DNA of 64,000 nucleotides from NCBI GenBank assembly GCA_951640195.1, contig OX621164.1, positions 1,159,098 to 1,223,097 on the forward strand. Reading direction: 5' to 3'. The stretch's first letter is position 1, and every line of letters starts with the position of its first letter. The translations under genes were made by a program, and so were the position numbers. Positions 1-10,221 of the stretch are shown one piece after another. The stretch is from Porpolomopsis calyptriformis. Its lineage: Eukaryota > Basidiomycota > Agaricomycetes > Agaricales > Hygrophoraceae. The notes under the pieces were generated by a model, which was not told the DNA's origin, ran no database searches, and was given only the letters and a program-made list of their open reading frames with translations.

Positions 1-817
1 ATGAGAATGACATTAATAACCACCTCGAAGACTACCGGTCCACCCCTCAAATCCATGTCAGTGTTTCCTCCGAGAGGCAGTTGATGCAACTTACAATGAA
101 TAAGACCAGAAATAGAACTGACAGCTGCGGACACGATGAGGAAAAAAAACAACCTCGCAGACAGAAATCCTTACAGCTTAAAGGCTATCAGATAGTTATA
201 ATGAAAGATGGAATATGCTCACGTGCAAGTTAAATCCGGGGGATACTGCGACTGTAGATAGGCGGGCGAGCTCTAATGTATATTCGTAGAGGTATTATAA
301 ACGTACCTCCCATAGAAAATCTGTTAGAAAGTCAACAAAGGAGTTGACGGATAGTACACGGCGGCCTTACATGAGATGAACAAGACCATAATATCTTGCG
401 AAAATGTACAGAGCTTTTGGGAGGGACCAGTTGGTTCTAAATGGACGGATAATTGAAGATGAGTTGGAGATGCATTGACTGCTTACTGCCAGATGTATTG
501 AATCTATCGCAAGTTGATCAGGGTTTGAAACTTAGAGAAGGGGTTCAGTAGACTACCGACCTCATCCCCAAAGGTCAAAATTGTGTCGTAGACAAGTACA
601 ACCACTGCAGCGACTATGAACCGTGATGAGATTGGCATGAAAATGAAAAGGTGGCGAAAGAGTGCGTACCCTGGAAGTAGTTGGTCAAGTGGAGTTGACT
701 CAAAGCTAAAAGGAGTGTGTCATAGTCGGCGTGGACAGTGGCCTCCTGCGCCAAAGTCAAAACGGGAAGGAAAGGCATGAATGAAGGATGTGTTGCCAGC
801 GTCCAAAGGCTATCCAT
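1..817 (-). CDS. DUF6533-type seven-helix membrane protein, 5' part (runs off window start)
   Basis: No biochemical role is known to me for this family of fungal 7-TM proteins. The first ATG (817) gives MDSLWTLATHP, then helix 1 reads VAAVVVLVYDTILTFGDE, then IQYIW and NWSLPKALYIFARYY, which is the DUF6533 signature (helix, D/E-E, YIW, KALY, RYY). Exons as I splice them: 817-670, 613-561, 503-487, 436-387, 320-307 (14 nt), 272 to about 224, then from 124, ending in GGPVVFEVVINVIL at the window edge. The first four exons are secure. The small exons at 320-307 and 272-224 were chosen because they keep frame into CQFYFW and are less certain. About half of the protein lies outside the window. A second member of the same family sits at 10222-11672. 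Confidence 0.75.
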
Positions 818-1207
818 GTTTTGTATCAGCTGGAAATGTAGCCATAATGCTAGTCTGTGATTCAACTACGATGGCATCAGGTAAGTTAGACCTAGAGAAC
901 TCAGACATTATGATCTCAGTTGCAGTCATCGAGAGATGGTGGATGATTGACAGACGCCGCAACCCAAATCAAGCGCTCGAAAACTCGTTCCTACGGTAAT
1001 GAGAGGTCAGGTCGCGGGAACGATTCGCGGGAACGATCCGAGTGAATCGCATGTCTATCCCTTCCCAATATATTATCAGCACCCATATTTCGACCTTGTT
1101 GAAGACAGTACCGGGTGAATCACTCCATCCAAGATAGAATGGCTGCAAAAGACCACAAGTCGTCGGTGAACAAGTAGCGATTGAGGACAGCCCTTGCTGA
1201 TCACACG
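818..1207. promoter_or_regulatory. Divergent intergenic region between the 7-TM gene and ATP11
   Basis: This 390-base stretch lies between two divergent start codons and must hold both promoters. Small reading frames here have no recognisable content. The only structure I see is a perfect 13-base tandem repeat at 1012-1037. No convincing TATA box was found. Confidence 0.5.
1012..1037. repeat. 13-bp perfect tandem duplication in the ATP11 promoter region
   Basis: The unit TCGCGGGAACGAT occurs twice head to tail (1012-1024 and 1025-1037). A degenerate GAATCGC follows at 1043. It lies about 170 bases upstream of the ATP11 start and about 195 bases upstream of the divergent 7-TM gene. It could be a duplicated factor-binding site or simple slippage. 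Confidence 0.7.
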
Positions 1208-2453
1208 ATGGCTGTTAGCTTCGTTCACATTAATTACCGTGGGAACGGCATTTCAACACAGCAGCTTATGCGTTTCATCAAACCAACATCACCTTCGACC
1301 TGCTTCCGAATTTCTCCATGGGCAACCCCAAAAGCTGTACCCTTTTCTCTGCTACGGGGAGTGTGCATCGCGTCGGGACAAAATACAGACTATGAAGCAA
1401 AATACGCGGAAAAGCTCGATCGGCGCGCACGAGAGTGAGAACTGTCAGTTTTTCTCGCCGTCTTCTCTCATGAACTGACGGAAAAAATCCTTGGTTCATG
1501 CAGGAAGGGACTGAGCATTACTGAGCTCAAGGCGAAGGTCCGGGAGGAGGAGATCAGCCGGAAACAAGCTTTAGCTCTTAAAGCCTCCGCATCCTCTCCG
1601 GCCGCAGAATCGAACAAGTCTTCTCCCACTCCAACTCCCCGCAAAGACGGCGCTCCCATTCGTGTATGTCCTACTTCATCCCTCATGTCCTTCTTCAACT
1701 CTGATTGAAAAATGCCAGCCCCTTTCCTCGTTCCTCGATGTCTCCCGCCTCTTCGCGACACCTCACACACCAACACAGATATCCGCGCTCTGGATGGCAT
1801 ACCACGCCTCACGTGCAGGCGGGACAGGGCGCGGGTATCTCTGCGCATGCATCCCGGTCGACGCATACAACAAAATGATCCGTGTCGCTGCTCAATACCC
1901 GACGTTTATCATCCCCATGCCGCGTGAAGGCACAGGACATGCAACCAAGGGAAATCACGTCGCATATGAGTTTTATTTCTTGCAGTGGGCGTTCCACGGT
2001 GCACCCCCCGTTCCGGCCGCGTCCCAGGGCGCCGCACACCCCTGTAGCCAATCTGTCGATGGAGATGCGATGATACAGAATCCGCAGACTGCGACGGTAC
2101 TTTTCACACCACTGGAGGAGTACAAGCTTCGTGGGACGTTTGCAACGCCACATCTCGCGCTGACGCATTATACGGACCTTGCGCGTACCCATGGAATCGT
2201 CCTCCTCCGCGGGGAGATCACTCCCACAACCACGGCGGACAGAACGAGTGCCACACACGGGCATTTTTTATTAGATCAGCAGGAGGCACAAATGATGGCG
2301 CTCGGTGTGCAAAAATTCTATCTGTGGGGGCAAGGGAAAGGCGGTGAGAATGAGAGGGTGTCATTGTTAAAGACGTTTCACGAGAAGCCCGAGGAGTTCA
2401 AGTGGGAGGAGCTGTTGAAATATGCGGATCTGACTGTACATGCTTGCAGTTAA
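1208..2453 (+). CDS. ATP11: ATP synthase F1 assembly factor 1 (Atp11-like)
   Basis: Atp11 is a mitochondrial matrix chaperone that binds the F1 beta subunit before the alpha/beta hexamer assembles. Three exons (1208-1434, 1504-1663, 1719-2453) join in frame. The N-terminus is basic and serine-rich, as for a transit peptide, and is followed by YEAKYAEKLDRRARE. The conserved core includes QISALWMAYHASR, GGTGRGYLCACIP, PRE, ATPHLALTHYTDLARTHGI and VLLRGE, ending with the QKFY block. The total is about 373 aa, in the family range. The ATG at 1208 is chosen because it is in frame with exon 1 and the upstream in-frame codon at 1181 is TTG. An insert rich in Pro, Ala and Ser (about residues 185-210) interrupts the middle of the domain. 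Family assignment is firm; the exact transit peptide is inferred. Confidence 0.92.
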
Positions 2454-2477
2454 TACACTATGGGGCTGAGACGGTGT

Positions 2478-3199
2478 CTAGGGTGAGGATATGAGCGGCG
2501 CCTTGTTGATCCACTCCCCGTGCTGCAACTCTCCGATGATAAAATTTGCGAGAGCAGTTCTCGATAAGAACGCCTTCGTTCGTCCATCTCCTACATATCC
2601 CGCTATAACATCTCTCTTTTCATGATCGGTCAGCACGGGCACTCTCACCACCGTCCAGTCCAATGCACTTCCCTCGTCCCGGATGGCGTTCCCGATAGCT
2701 ACGACGTCCTTGTAAGCGTTCCGTGCAAAAGTCGCGACGCCATTGATCAGGACCCAAAACTCGAGATTAAACTTGTCGTTCGGATCCTGGATGCTGGCGG
2801 TCCCCAAAGCGATGAGCCTCTTGACGTTGTGGGTTAGCATCAGTCGGATGAGCAGCTGGTATGCTTTTGCGAGTGGAGTGCCGCTGGGTTGGAATGGCCC
2901 GCGTTTGACGGCTGGGCCAAGGATAGAGATGACAGCGTCCACGCCTTCCAGTGCTTTAGAGAGGCTTTCAGAGTCGGTGAGTTCACCCTTGATGACAACG
3001 ACGTCGGGATGGGAGGAGATGTCATCTGGAACTTTCTCGGGCGAACGGACGTAGAGAACGATGGTTATGGTTTGGAGGGCAGAGAGTGCTTCACGGACGA
3101 CCAGGATACCTGCATTTTGGAGTCATTTGCAGAAGCAAATGCAAAAGGATATCGATACTTGCCAGCAGCACCAGTTGCACCAAGAATGAGGAGTCGCAT
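2478..3199 (-). CDS. NAD(P)-binding Rossmann protein (atypical SDR, NAD(P)H-binding type)
   Basis: The protein has 222 aa in two exons (3199-3163 and 3109-2478). The start reads MRLLILGATGAAG, the GxxGxxG dinucleotide motif of atypical short-chain dehydrogenases; the intron splits the last glycine of this motif. Further blocks are VVVIKGELTDSESLSKALEG (negative-end strand and Asp contact), GVDAVISILGP, RLIALGTASIQDP and DWTVVRVPVLTD, all typical of NmrA/BVR-B-like PF13460 proteins. No classical YxxxK catalytic pair is seen, so it may be a redox sensor or reductase of unknown substrate. The single intron (3110-3162) begins with GC instead of GT (GCAAGT), while the spliced frame is perfect. It is convergent with ATP11, with only 24 bases between the stops. 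Confidence 0.85.
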
Positions 3200-3586
3200 C
3201 ACCGGATTTTGCTTGGATTACGAATCGTGTCTGATTGTGTCCTCGACGGCTTAAATATTTATTCTCAATTTAAAACCAATTTTCATAAATTTCCAGCAAC
3301 GAATTACATCCGTAGTTCTCGGAGGCATGAACTTTGCTTGAGGGAAGTTTACGTTTGCCTTCAAAGTAGGTTAAGAAAGGAGCTTTGATTGTGTTGGAGA
3401 AACGGTTTGCACCTCGTTGAGCTCGTGAGGCAAACACGTGAAGAAGTACAAGGTAACGACGAGTATTTATGTACGAGTGCACGGACCAGTATCTACGGAG
3501 CGCTGACGCTCATCCAAAACCAACAGATTGCAGTGAGGAACATACTGTATACTGGCATCAATGAATGCCCGGACCACATTGAGTTG

Positions 3587-4351
3587 TCAAGGATCCATTG
3601 AGGCTTTACCCGCCAGCTCGTTCTCTAGCTCCCAAACCATGTCCGAAACACGTCCTTCGACCTCCTTGTCCAACTCGACCATCTCTCGCTCAAACACTCG
3701 CCCGAACGCACGCACCAACCCCGAAATCTCTTCGTCGACCCTAACATCTCCGCCAACCACGTCCTCCACGCAGCCCGCCTTCACATCGTTCAACCCACAC
3801 GCCACAACTTGTCCAAACCACCGCAGCGGTTCACGCGTCACATTCAAAGCAAACCCATGCGTCGTCAGCCGATGCCGAACCTGCACGCCGATGCTTCCGA
3901 TCTTCGTCGTCCGGTCCAAAAACACACCGGTGTGTTCGGACGGAACGGCCTCTATCCCATGTGCTCCGCGCAGGTGCAGTTCTAGCGTCTTTTGTAGACA
4001 ACATATGTACTCTCGGACACTCATCCCTGGAGACCGGCGAGAGAGATCGAGGAGTGGGTATCCAACGAGCTGGCCCGGGCCATGGTACGTTATTTTCCCC
4101 CCTCGCGCAGTCGTGACAAAGTCGGCGCCGATCACCGTGAGACGTGCGCGGTCATTCTCGACGGTTGATTCAGTTTGGCGACGGCCAGTGGTGTAAACGG
4201 GACGATGCTGCAGCAAAAGAAGGACGTCCGGATGCGAGCACGTTCGACGTTGAAGTAACTGGAACTGGTGGATTTTTTCTTGGAGAGCTAGCGTACGAAC
4301 ATAAGGAAGTTGCGGTTGAAAATAATGAAAGAAAATGGGCGGAAAGGACAT
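3587..4351 (-). CDS. LIP2: Octanoyl-[acyl-carrier-protein]:protein N-octanoyltransferase (LipB/LIP2)
   Basis: This mitochondrial enzyme moves octanoate from acyl carrier protein to lipoyl domains such as GCV-H and E2 subunits, the first step of lipoate synthesis. It is one uninterrupted exon of about 254 aa. LipB hallmarks are visible: HRPVYTTGRR near the start, the RGGKITYHGPGQLVGYPLLD block, KIGSIGVQVRHRLTTHGFA with the conserved lysine, and VVACGLND holding the catalytic cysteine. The C-terminal tail after the Cys is longer than in bacteria and Glu-rich. The start at 4351 (MSFPPIFF) is preferred; an upstream in-frame ATG at 4414 would add 21 residues but would overlap the stop of the neighbouring gene (4419) almost completely. 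The two genes run in the same direction, 67 bases apart. Confidence 0.92.
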   Translation of the reverse strand: MSFPPIFFHYFQPQLPYVRTLALQEKIHQFQLLQRRTCSHPDVLLLLQHRPVYTTGRRQTESTVENDRARLTVIGADFVTTARGGKITYHGPGQLVGYPLLDLSRRSPGMSVREYICCLQKTLELHLRGAHGIEAVPSEHTGVFLDRTTKIGSIGVQVRHRLTTHGFALNVTREPLRWFGQVVACGLNDVKAGCVEDVVGGDVRVDEEISGLVRAFGRVFEREMVELDKEVEGRVSDMVWELENELAGKASMDP

Positions 4352-4418
4352 TAATTTCATCACGTGATTTAAATCATATCTACAACAAAAATGTGCTTTC
4401 ATCAGTAACTTCATCTAG

Positions 4419-6357
4419 TTAACAATCCCATCCGAACACAAAGTCCTTCTCCGTAGACCCTGTCAGCGATTCTTGCTCTGATGTTCCAGGTCCACAGATG
4501 CTGGATCCAAACTCTTCATCGAGGAGAAGGTCTACAACATTACGAGAGGCAATCGTTTGCATTTCCGAACTCGAGATCAAACTGCGACGGGATTTCACTC
4601 AGCTGGAGTGATAGCTATCAGATCGCCACTCACCTCTCGAATGCATGCACGTAATACAGCCCTTGGTCAAGCCTGATCGGAGGGAATGAAGTAGTAGGGG
4701 TATGCTTGGGGTATGCATCCCACTTTCGTTGCGGTCGGGATTAGACAACGGGACTTTCGCACACTGACGAAATAGCTTACTTCTTTCCGATAGACCCAGC
4801 CCACTTGATCTGAAAAAACTCTGGCGAGCCACTCATCCGATACATAGTCGTTTGAAGTTATTTTCACAGCCCATTCACTCTCCCTCCCGAGCTCATGGTA
4901 CGAGATAGAGTTGAATTCCGGGTCCTTACCCCCTTGGCGTACACCCTCAGAAGTGGTAAATATCCTCCGGGGCAGGTAAGAGGATGCAGAAAGTGCAAAG
5001 TACTCGGGATTTGGAGAGGGCGCGGTCGTAGTCAAAAGTGTGACGTGCAAAGGCATGACGGGCTGTTCCGGAACTTGTGAAGAAATTGATGACGGTAGCG
5101 TGATACCTGCCGAATATAATGGAGCCGCAATGATGACAGCTTTGTAGTTGGCAGAGCCCAAGTTACTGTGAACAGTCCAGAGGTGAGAGGTTGCTGATTT
5201 GAGACGGATACTGTCAACCTTGGCAGAATGATTAGTACTTAGAAGGCAAAAACAAAAAAAAAGCAGGTAGGCACATGGGCGTTCATTAAAACATTCGCAC
5301 CCGAACGCCTCAGGAATTGTTCGGATATCTGGGAATTGCCACCACGAATGGAAAATCCGCTAGAAGCCATCGAAAAAGCGCCTTGCGATGCGCGAATATC
5401 ATCTCCATTCTGTTGGGTTATCAGGATTACACACTTCATACACGCAGATAGACAGAACACACCTGACCGTACTTGAGGCGAGTGGCAGCATCGACGAGCT
5501 CGCGGGTGAGCCTTTTTGAGAAATCGTGGGTGTCGAGGTAGCTCGAGAGTGTGTGCGTTGCCATATCCGCCCATCCAAATTCCTGGGCTAAAGCGGATAC
5601 ATTGTCCCATTTACGAGTCTCCGACGAATAGAACTGTGAAAAACGGCTGCTAGTACTTTTCAACCTAAAAGGAAAGACAGGAGGGTCAGAAGACGCGAAT
5701 GAGGAAACAAAAAAAACTTACAATTCTTCTATGCGTTTAGTTGAACTCGCACCATATCTCCATGTAAATTTGATGCAGTTCCAAAAACCAGCTTCGCCTG
5801 TCTGTAAGGTGGACCTTACATGAGACATGGGCAAAATGGAGAGAAATTGGCTTAATTTACAGTGAGAAGAATCTTTTCGCCATCCCATAGACTAAATTCG
5901 GAATTCTTGCCCTCGAAAGTAAGCCGTGTGAGGTTGAAGTCGGTGGACGCTCTCCAAAGATTGCGGTTATCCCTGAGAAATATGGAGTCGCCTATCTCAA
6001 TTTGCGGTAGGGTCGTATCGTTGTATGGATGCACGGATGCACTTCCTATCAGAGGAGTTGATATAAGAGAAATCCTTGGACGGCATCTGTCTTACTTACT
6101 GCCACCAATGCGTGACCCTCGTTCGTACACGTCGATCTCCACATCGACACCGAAACTTTCCTTTGCTTTTGATATCCAAAACGCTGCGGAGGCTCCACCG
6201 ATGCCGGCCCCAATAATGGCTACCCTGGGGGAAGTCATATTCGACACAACACCTAGGCCATGTTCTTTCGACCTAAAGAATGGAAAAGTGAATGGCAGTT
6301 GGAAGGCATAACATGTACTGGACAAGAGAAACGCTAGTATGAGAGATCTAAGCATGA
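4419..6357 (-). CDS. Prenylcysteine oxidase-like flavoprotein (secretory/lysosomal type)
   Basis: Prenylcysteine oxidases cleave the thioether of prenyl-cysteine released from degraded prenylated proteins, using FAD. The start MLRSLILAFLLSSTCYA is a clear signal peptide. It is followed by VAIIGAGIGGASAAFWI, the FAD-binding GxGxxG fold, and VDVEIDVYERGSRIGG, the acidic strand end and GG motif. The body is split over about seven further exons that I can splice in frame: ASVHPYNDTTLPQIEIGDSI, then the WNCIKFTWRYG and ALAQEFGW exons, then SQGAFSMASSGFSIRGGN, NYKAVIIAAPL and WDAYPKHTPTTSFPPIRLD, closed by the LYYVHAFE exon and a short tail. Both the N-terminal FAD domain and the C-terminal prenylcysteine-lyase domain are therefore present. 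It is divergent from the F-box gene with 136 bases between the starts. Confidence 0.88.
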
Positions 6358-6493
6358 TAAGGAGGTGGTACAAACAGGTCAAGCACACGAATGTTTTTTT
6401 ACATAATATCACATTTTTACGCCAGGCTTCCCAAGAGATGGGCGACATTCCCTTCCGCAGCGGTGCAACGCCTTCTCCACGACCCTGACGGCC

Positions 6494-8230
6494 ATGCTGC
6501 CATCGACGCATACTCCAATCTTTGGCATCCCCCTGGAAATAATAGAGCACGCTCTCACCTTTTGCCACCCATTCGACGTAGTGTCTTTCTCTTTCACTTG
6601 TCACTTTGCGTATGACCTGGTGTATCGCAATAATGACTCTCATATATGGCGCCAGCTGTTCCTACTTTACCCTTTCGATGACCCCCGAAAATCTCTGAAA
6701 GCAATGGATGACCCAGAATTCATTGCCAAGTTCGATTGGCAGGGCCACCTGCGACGCAGGATTAAAGCTGAAGCCATCGCTTCCAGTACGAGGGAGAATG
6801 CTCTCGCGTGGGCGTGTGCCCTCGATACTTTCATAACCCTCGCACAGGAAGCCGCTCCTCTTTCGATGGGCAACGAACTCGGACCCTCTCATAACATTGA
6901 ATGGCTTACTCGAGTCTTGCGAGACTCCCCTTTGCTCGACGCCAGTCTCTGCATCATTGACCCAGCTGATGAGCAGGTACTCCAGCTGCTCTCCCGCCTC
7001 AGGTCTTGCTTTGGTCTTTCGCTCGACGGAGACAAGCCGGACGCCCACCTCCGGAAGCTACGTTCCGCCAGTAGATGCTACGTCTATAACTTACGGAACT
7101 ATCGCTTTGGGAACAATTGGGGGCCATTTGTGGATGGCGGGGAAGTAAACTGGAGGCATATCGAGGCCGTTCTCAACGTCGTCCTCATGAATCTTTCCGA
7201 GCTGCCTGACCAGTGGTCCTTAAATCGACCACCCATCGGATTTCACGCTACCCGACCTTATTCCGCGCCGGGATGCTTCACGCGAGATCAAAAAGATTGG
7301 GCTGGGGTAGAGGGAACTTGGGGGAGATATATATGTTTCTTGGATTACCAGTGGGTAATTCGATCAGTCTTGTGACCTAGCATTCTAGTCTGACTAACAT
7401 TTGAACGCTCCAGTGACTTGTTCGGTATGTTTCCTTGGTTGCCCCAATTTCTTCTGCAGCTGATATCCGTTCCCCAGCTTTTAATGTCAATGTTTATTGT
7501 TAAATATCGATTATTCGACACTAACGCGGCCTTACACCTTAGTATGCAAACATAAACGATCCACGCAGCCATTCTTTCTTCGACAACCAAGTTATCCTGG
7601 AATCCACTCGTCTCGTGGAAATCAAGCTACAAATCGTTCCCCTCGGGGCTATGCAACTTCGGAATCGTGTGCCACCCGAAGTCTATCTGCCACAAGATAA
7701 GAATCCATATCATTCCTACCCACCCTTATGCTTTTCCGGCTTTTCACGTGGCGTCAACACCCGTCACGCGGTTGTCGAAGGCACGGTCAGGATGGGCGAG
7801 GATGGTGTCGTGCGATGGCAGTTTGCAAGTATACTTTCTTCTTTACACACTGCATTTCTCACGGATATTACCCAATCCAGACCTCTATATATGATGGACA
7901 TACACAATGGTGGTCAGTTCTTTCTATTTCTGATAGATGAGCGATGACTTGAACACGCCTGAAAAAAGCTCGGAAGGCGTTCAGGTTGCGAACGTGGGTA
8001 GTGCCATCGGAGTCGTTGGAACTTGGACTGGAGCTCATCATAGTCCAGGTTTGTCACTCTGTGATCTTACCTCTACATAAAAGCTCACCGCCTCTATCAT
8101 TCCAGGAGATCCTGTTGGTAAGCTCATCGTTAATACAAACCAATTTCTCGGGTTTCACTTATGAGCAGGTCCTTTCTGGATGTGGAAAATCCCGGAGAGT
8201 CATCCCAATGATCCTACTAATCCTCCCTGA
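6494..8230 (+). CDS. F-box protein of the fungal WTGAHH class
   Basis: The N-terminus FGIPLEIIEHALTFCHPFDV followed by VSFSFTCHFAYDLVY is an F-box-like motif (SKP1 binding in SCF ubiquitin ligases is the family expectation). The C-terminal domain, with VEGTVRMGEDGVVRWQF, SIYDGH, EGVQVANVGSAIGVVGTWTG, AHH and GPFWMWKI, is common in basidiomycete F-box proteins; its ligand is unknown to me. Exons: 6494-7350, an 11-nt micro-exon at 7414-7424, 7460-7491 (32 nt), 7543-7824, then four short exons to the stop at 8228-8230. The micro-exon is needed to keep frame (LDY-HDLFADIRSPAFNVN-YANIND). The intron at 7825-7880 starts with GC. The exon joint near 7909-7968 (TQ-CSEGVQ) is the least certain. Confidence 0.82.
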
Positions 8231-8513
8231 TCAAGCTTCTGTTGATTGACAGAATGTAATAGTTCTGTAGTATCATCTCCTTGTTATGTTGGCGCTTCCC
8301 CGCACATCACAGTACAGCACATGGGTTTACATGGGGACCAATGGAGAATCTGGTGTCTTCCCTTGCCTTCCCACTGAGCCACCGCCCGTTTTTCCGCATC
8401 AGTACACACACATGCCATTCACTCTTCCGAAAGGATAGTGGAGTGATGTTCTTACATACTTCGGTATTGCTACATGATGTTTACATACAATTTGATTGTT
8501 ATTCGCGTTTCGG

Positions 8514-9617
8514 TCAAACCAGTGTGTTGTCAAAGAAGTTGGCAAGTTTGGAGTACACATCTTCAAACCTGGTGACCAAGACGATTAGAATCAACATTTA
8601 TTCGGGACTGGAATCAGCGCACTGTTTTTTATTCTCTTCGTCTTTCAAGTTGGCGCGCGCAGCGGCCCAACCATGGAACCTGGTAACGAGTTGAGTTTGG
8701 AAGGCATAAATGAACCACGGAAGACAGCGAGATTACATGTTGGAATAAATTTTGTGATCATTCTTTGCCGCGAATGGCTTCTTAGAGATGACCTCGACAA
8801 TCTTGTGATACTTAAGACATGGTTAGCATAGCGGAATGGGTGAAATGCGAGCCACGTGGGTTTACCTCTTCCTCGGGTTCTTCGTTGGAGATGTACATAG
8901 CGAGGGGAACGGCGAGTTTGGTGCCGTCATCGACGGACAACCTCCTGTAATACGAGATCGTTAGAACCTTTTGGTGTACATCATGTAAACGTCCTACGCG
9001 GGATGAATCATAGAGACAGCATCGACAAGGGAGGACTCGGAGCCAAGACTAATGGCTACTTTGGCGCCTGAGAACGATAAGAATCGTTAGACGAGCAGCA
9101 GAATAGCTGCCGGAAAAGCAGTCACCCCAGCAAAAGCCGTAAACGCCGATACGCTTAGCATTGTCTGCCTTGAGTGCTTCTGCAAAGCCTTTCAGTTTGG
9201 TGACAGCTGTCTGGTAATTGGCAGGGCCACTAAAGAATGCCTGGATTGCGGCCTTGTCCTCTTCAGTCTTCGGAGGGTAGCGGGCAAGAGAAAATGGCTT
9301 CTGAGGCTCGAAAAAGTCAGGCATGTAGACTTTGGTGTTCAGAGTCGAAGCGAGTATGTCTGCGCCTTGCTGGGTGGTAGGAAAGTGACTACCGAAGTGC
9401 TCAACATCTGAGATACTTTCGAACGAAATGTGCAAATTTACCCAAAGATATCGAAAACGCAAACGATGGCGTTCTCGCTGGTCTGGGGGCCAGTCACGTA
9501 CACCCACTTGAATCCACCATAGGGTTGATAGGAACCCGTCGGCTCGTAGTCTGAGAGCACAGGTGGGATGCTACAGCAAGCCTTGCTCATGTTGTCCGTC
9601 GGAGACATGGTGGACAT
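8514..9617 (-). CDS. Dienelactone hydrolase family protein
   Basis: This is a cytosolic alpha/beta-hydrolase. The family includes carboxymethylenebutenolidase and many fungal hydrolases of unknown substrate. Exon 1 (9617-9442) carries MSKACCSIPPVLSDY and VCVFDIFG. A 53-base intron leads to HFPTTQQGADILASTLN, then VYMPDFFEP, and RIGVYGFCWGAK, whose Cys is the DLH nucleophile. Later exons give AISLGSESSLVDAVSMIHPA, LAVPLAMYISNEEPEEE with the usual aspartate position replaced by an N-E context, and MFHGWAAARANLKD with the catalytic His. The last exon (FEDVYSKLANFFDNTLV) is joined by an intron beginning inside CAGTGCGC. Length is about 255 aa, normal for the family. The ATG at 9617 has a second in-frame ATG three codons later. 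It is convergent with the F-box gene. Confidence 0.88.
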
Positions 9618-10221
9618 CTTTGCGGTGTTGATGTGATGGAGGAGGGCACGAAGCCTGATTATCATCCAAAACACGCTCGGGGTCAGTATGTTAATGTTTG
9701 TGTTGGAGCCTTTGAGTCGCCGATATCATGATCATCAACGTGACCTTCAACCCTCACCATAGCTTCGCATGTGAAGCGAAGCAACTCTGCGCCTCCATGA
9801 TGGCAAAGGGTACCAAGTTTGGAGAGGAACAGCGATCTCTCGGGCTCAATTAAGCCGGAGCATCCTCTAGCTTTTGCAACCGTTTATCTTCCGAAAACGG
9901 CTGGGAGGGTGCTTGACTGCGTGGCTCTGACATTTTCTATCATATCTTCTCTCCCACATGTTCAGGCACCGTGAATGCAGCAATCAGTTTGGCACCTCCT
10001 CAACTTAGCTTTCCAAGCCTCGACGATCAGATGGCACTGACTTCCGCATACATATAAGGGCCAGAGTGGCGTGCATGTATCCCTATCTTTTTTCTTCTTC
10101 TCCCCTATTATACCAACTGCAACAAGAGATACAGGGGATTGGTACTCCTTCTTATGTTGCAGGGGCGCCAGGGATATATTCGCACCCAGAGCAAGTTCGC
10201 CCCTGTTTACTATTGGGACCC
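9618..10221. other. Intergenic region, divergent promoters of the hydrolase and the 7-TM gene
   Basis: In these 604 bases I see no gene. Short reading frames lack recognisable content. The pyrimidine run CTTTTTTCTTCTTCTCC near 10086-10102 may be part of the leader of the gene that starts at 10222. Confidence 0.5.

Noticed and set aside
8281..8694. 137-codon plus-strand frame after the F-box gene
   Set aside because: It runs antisense to the last exons of the dienelactone hydrolase and has no recognisable domain.
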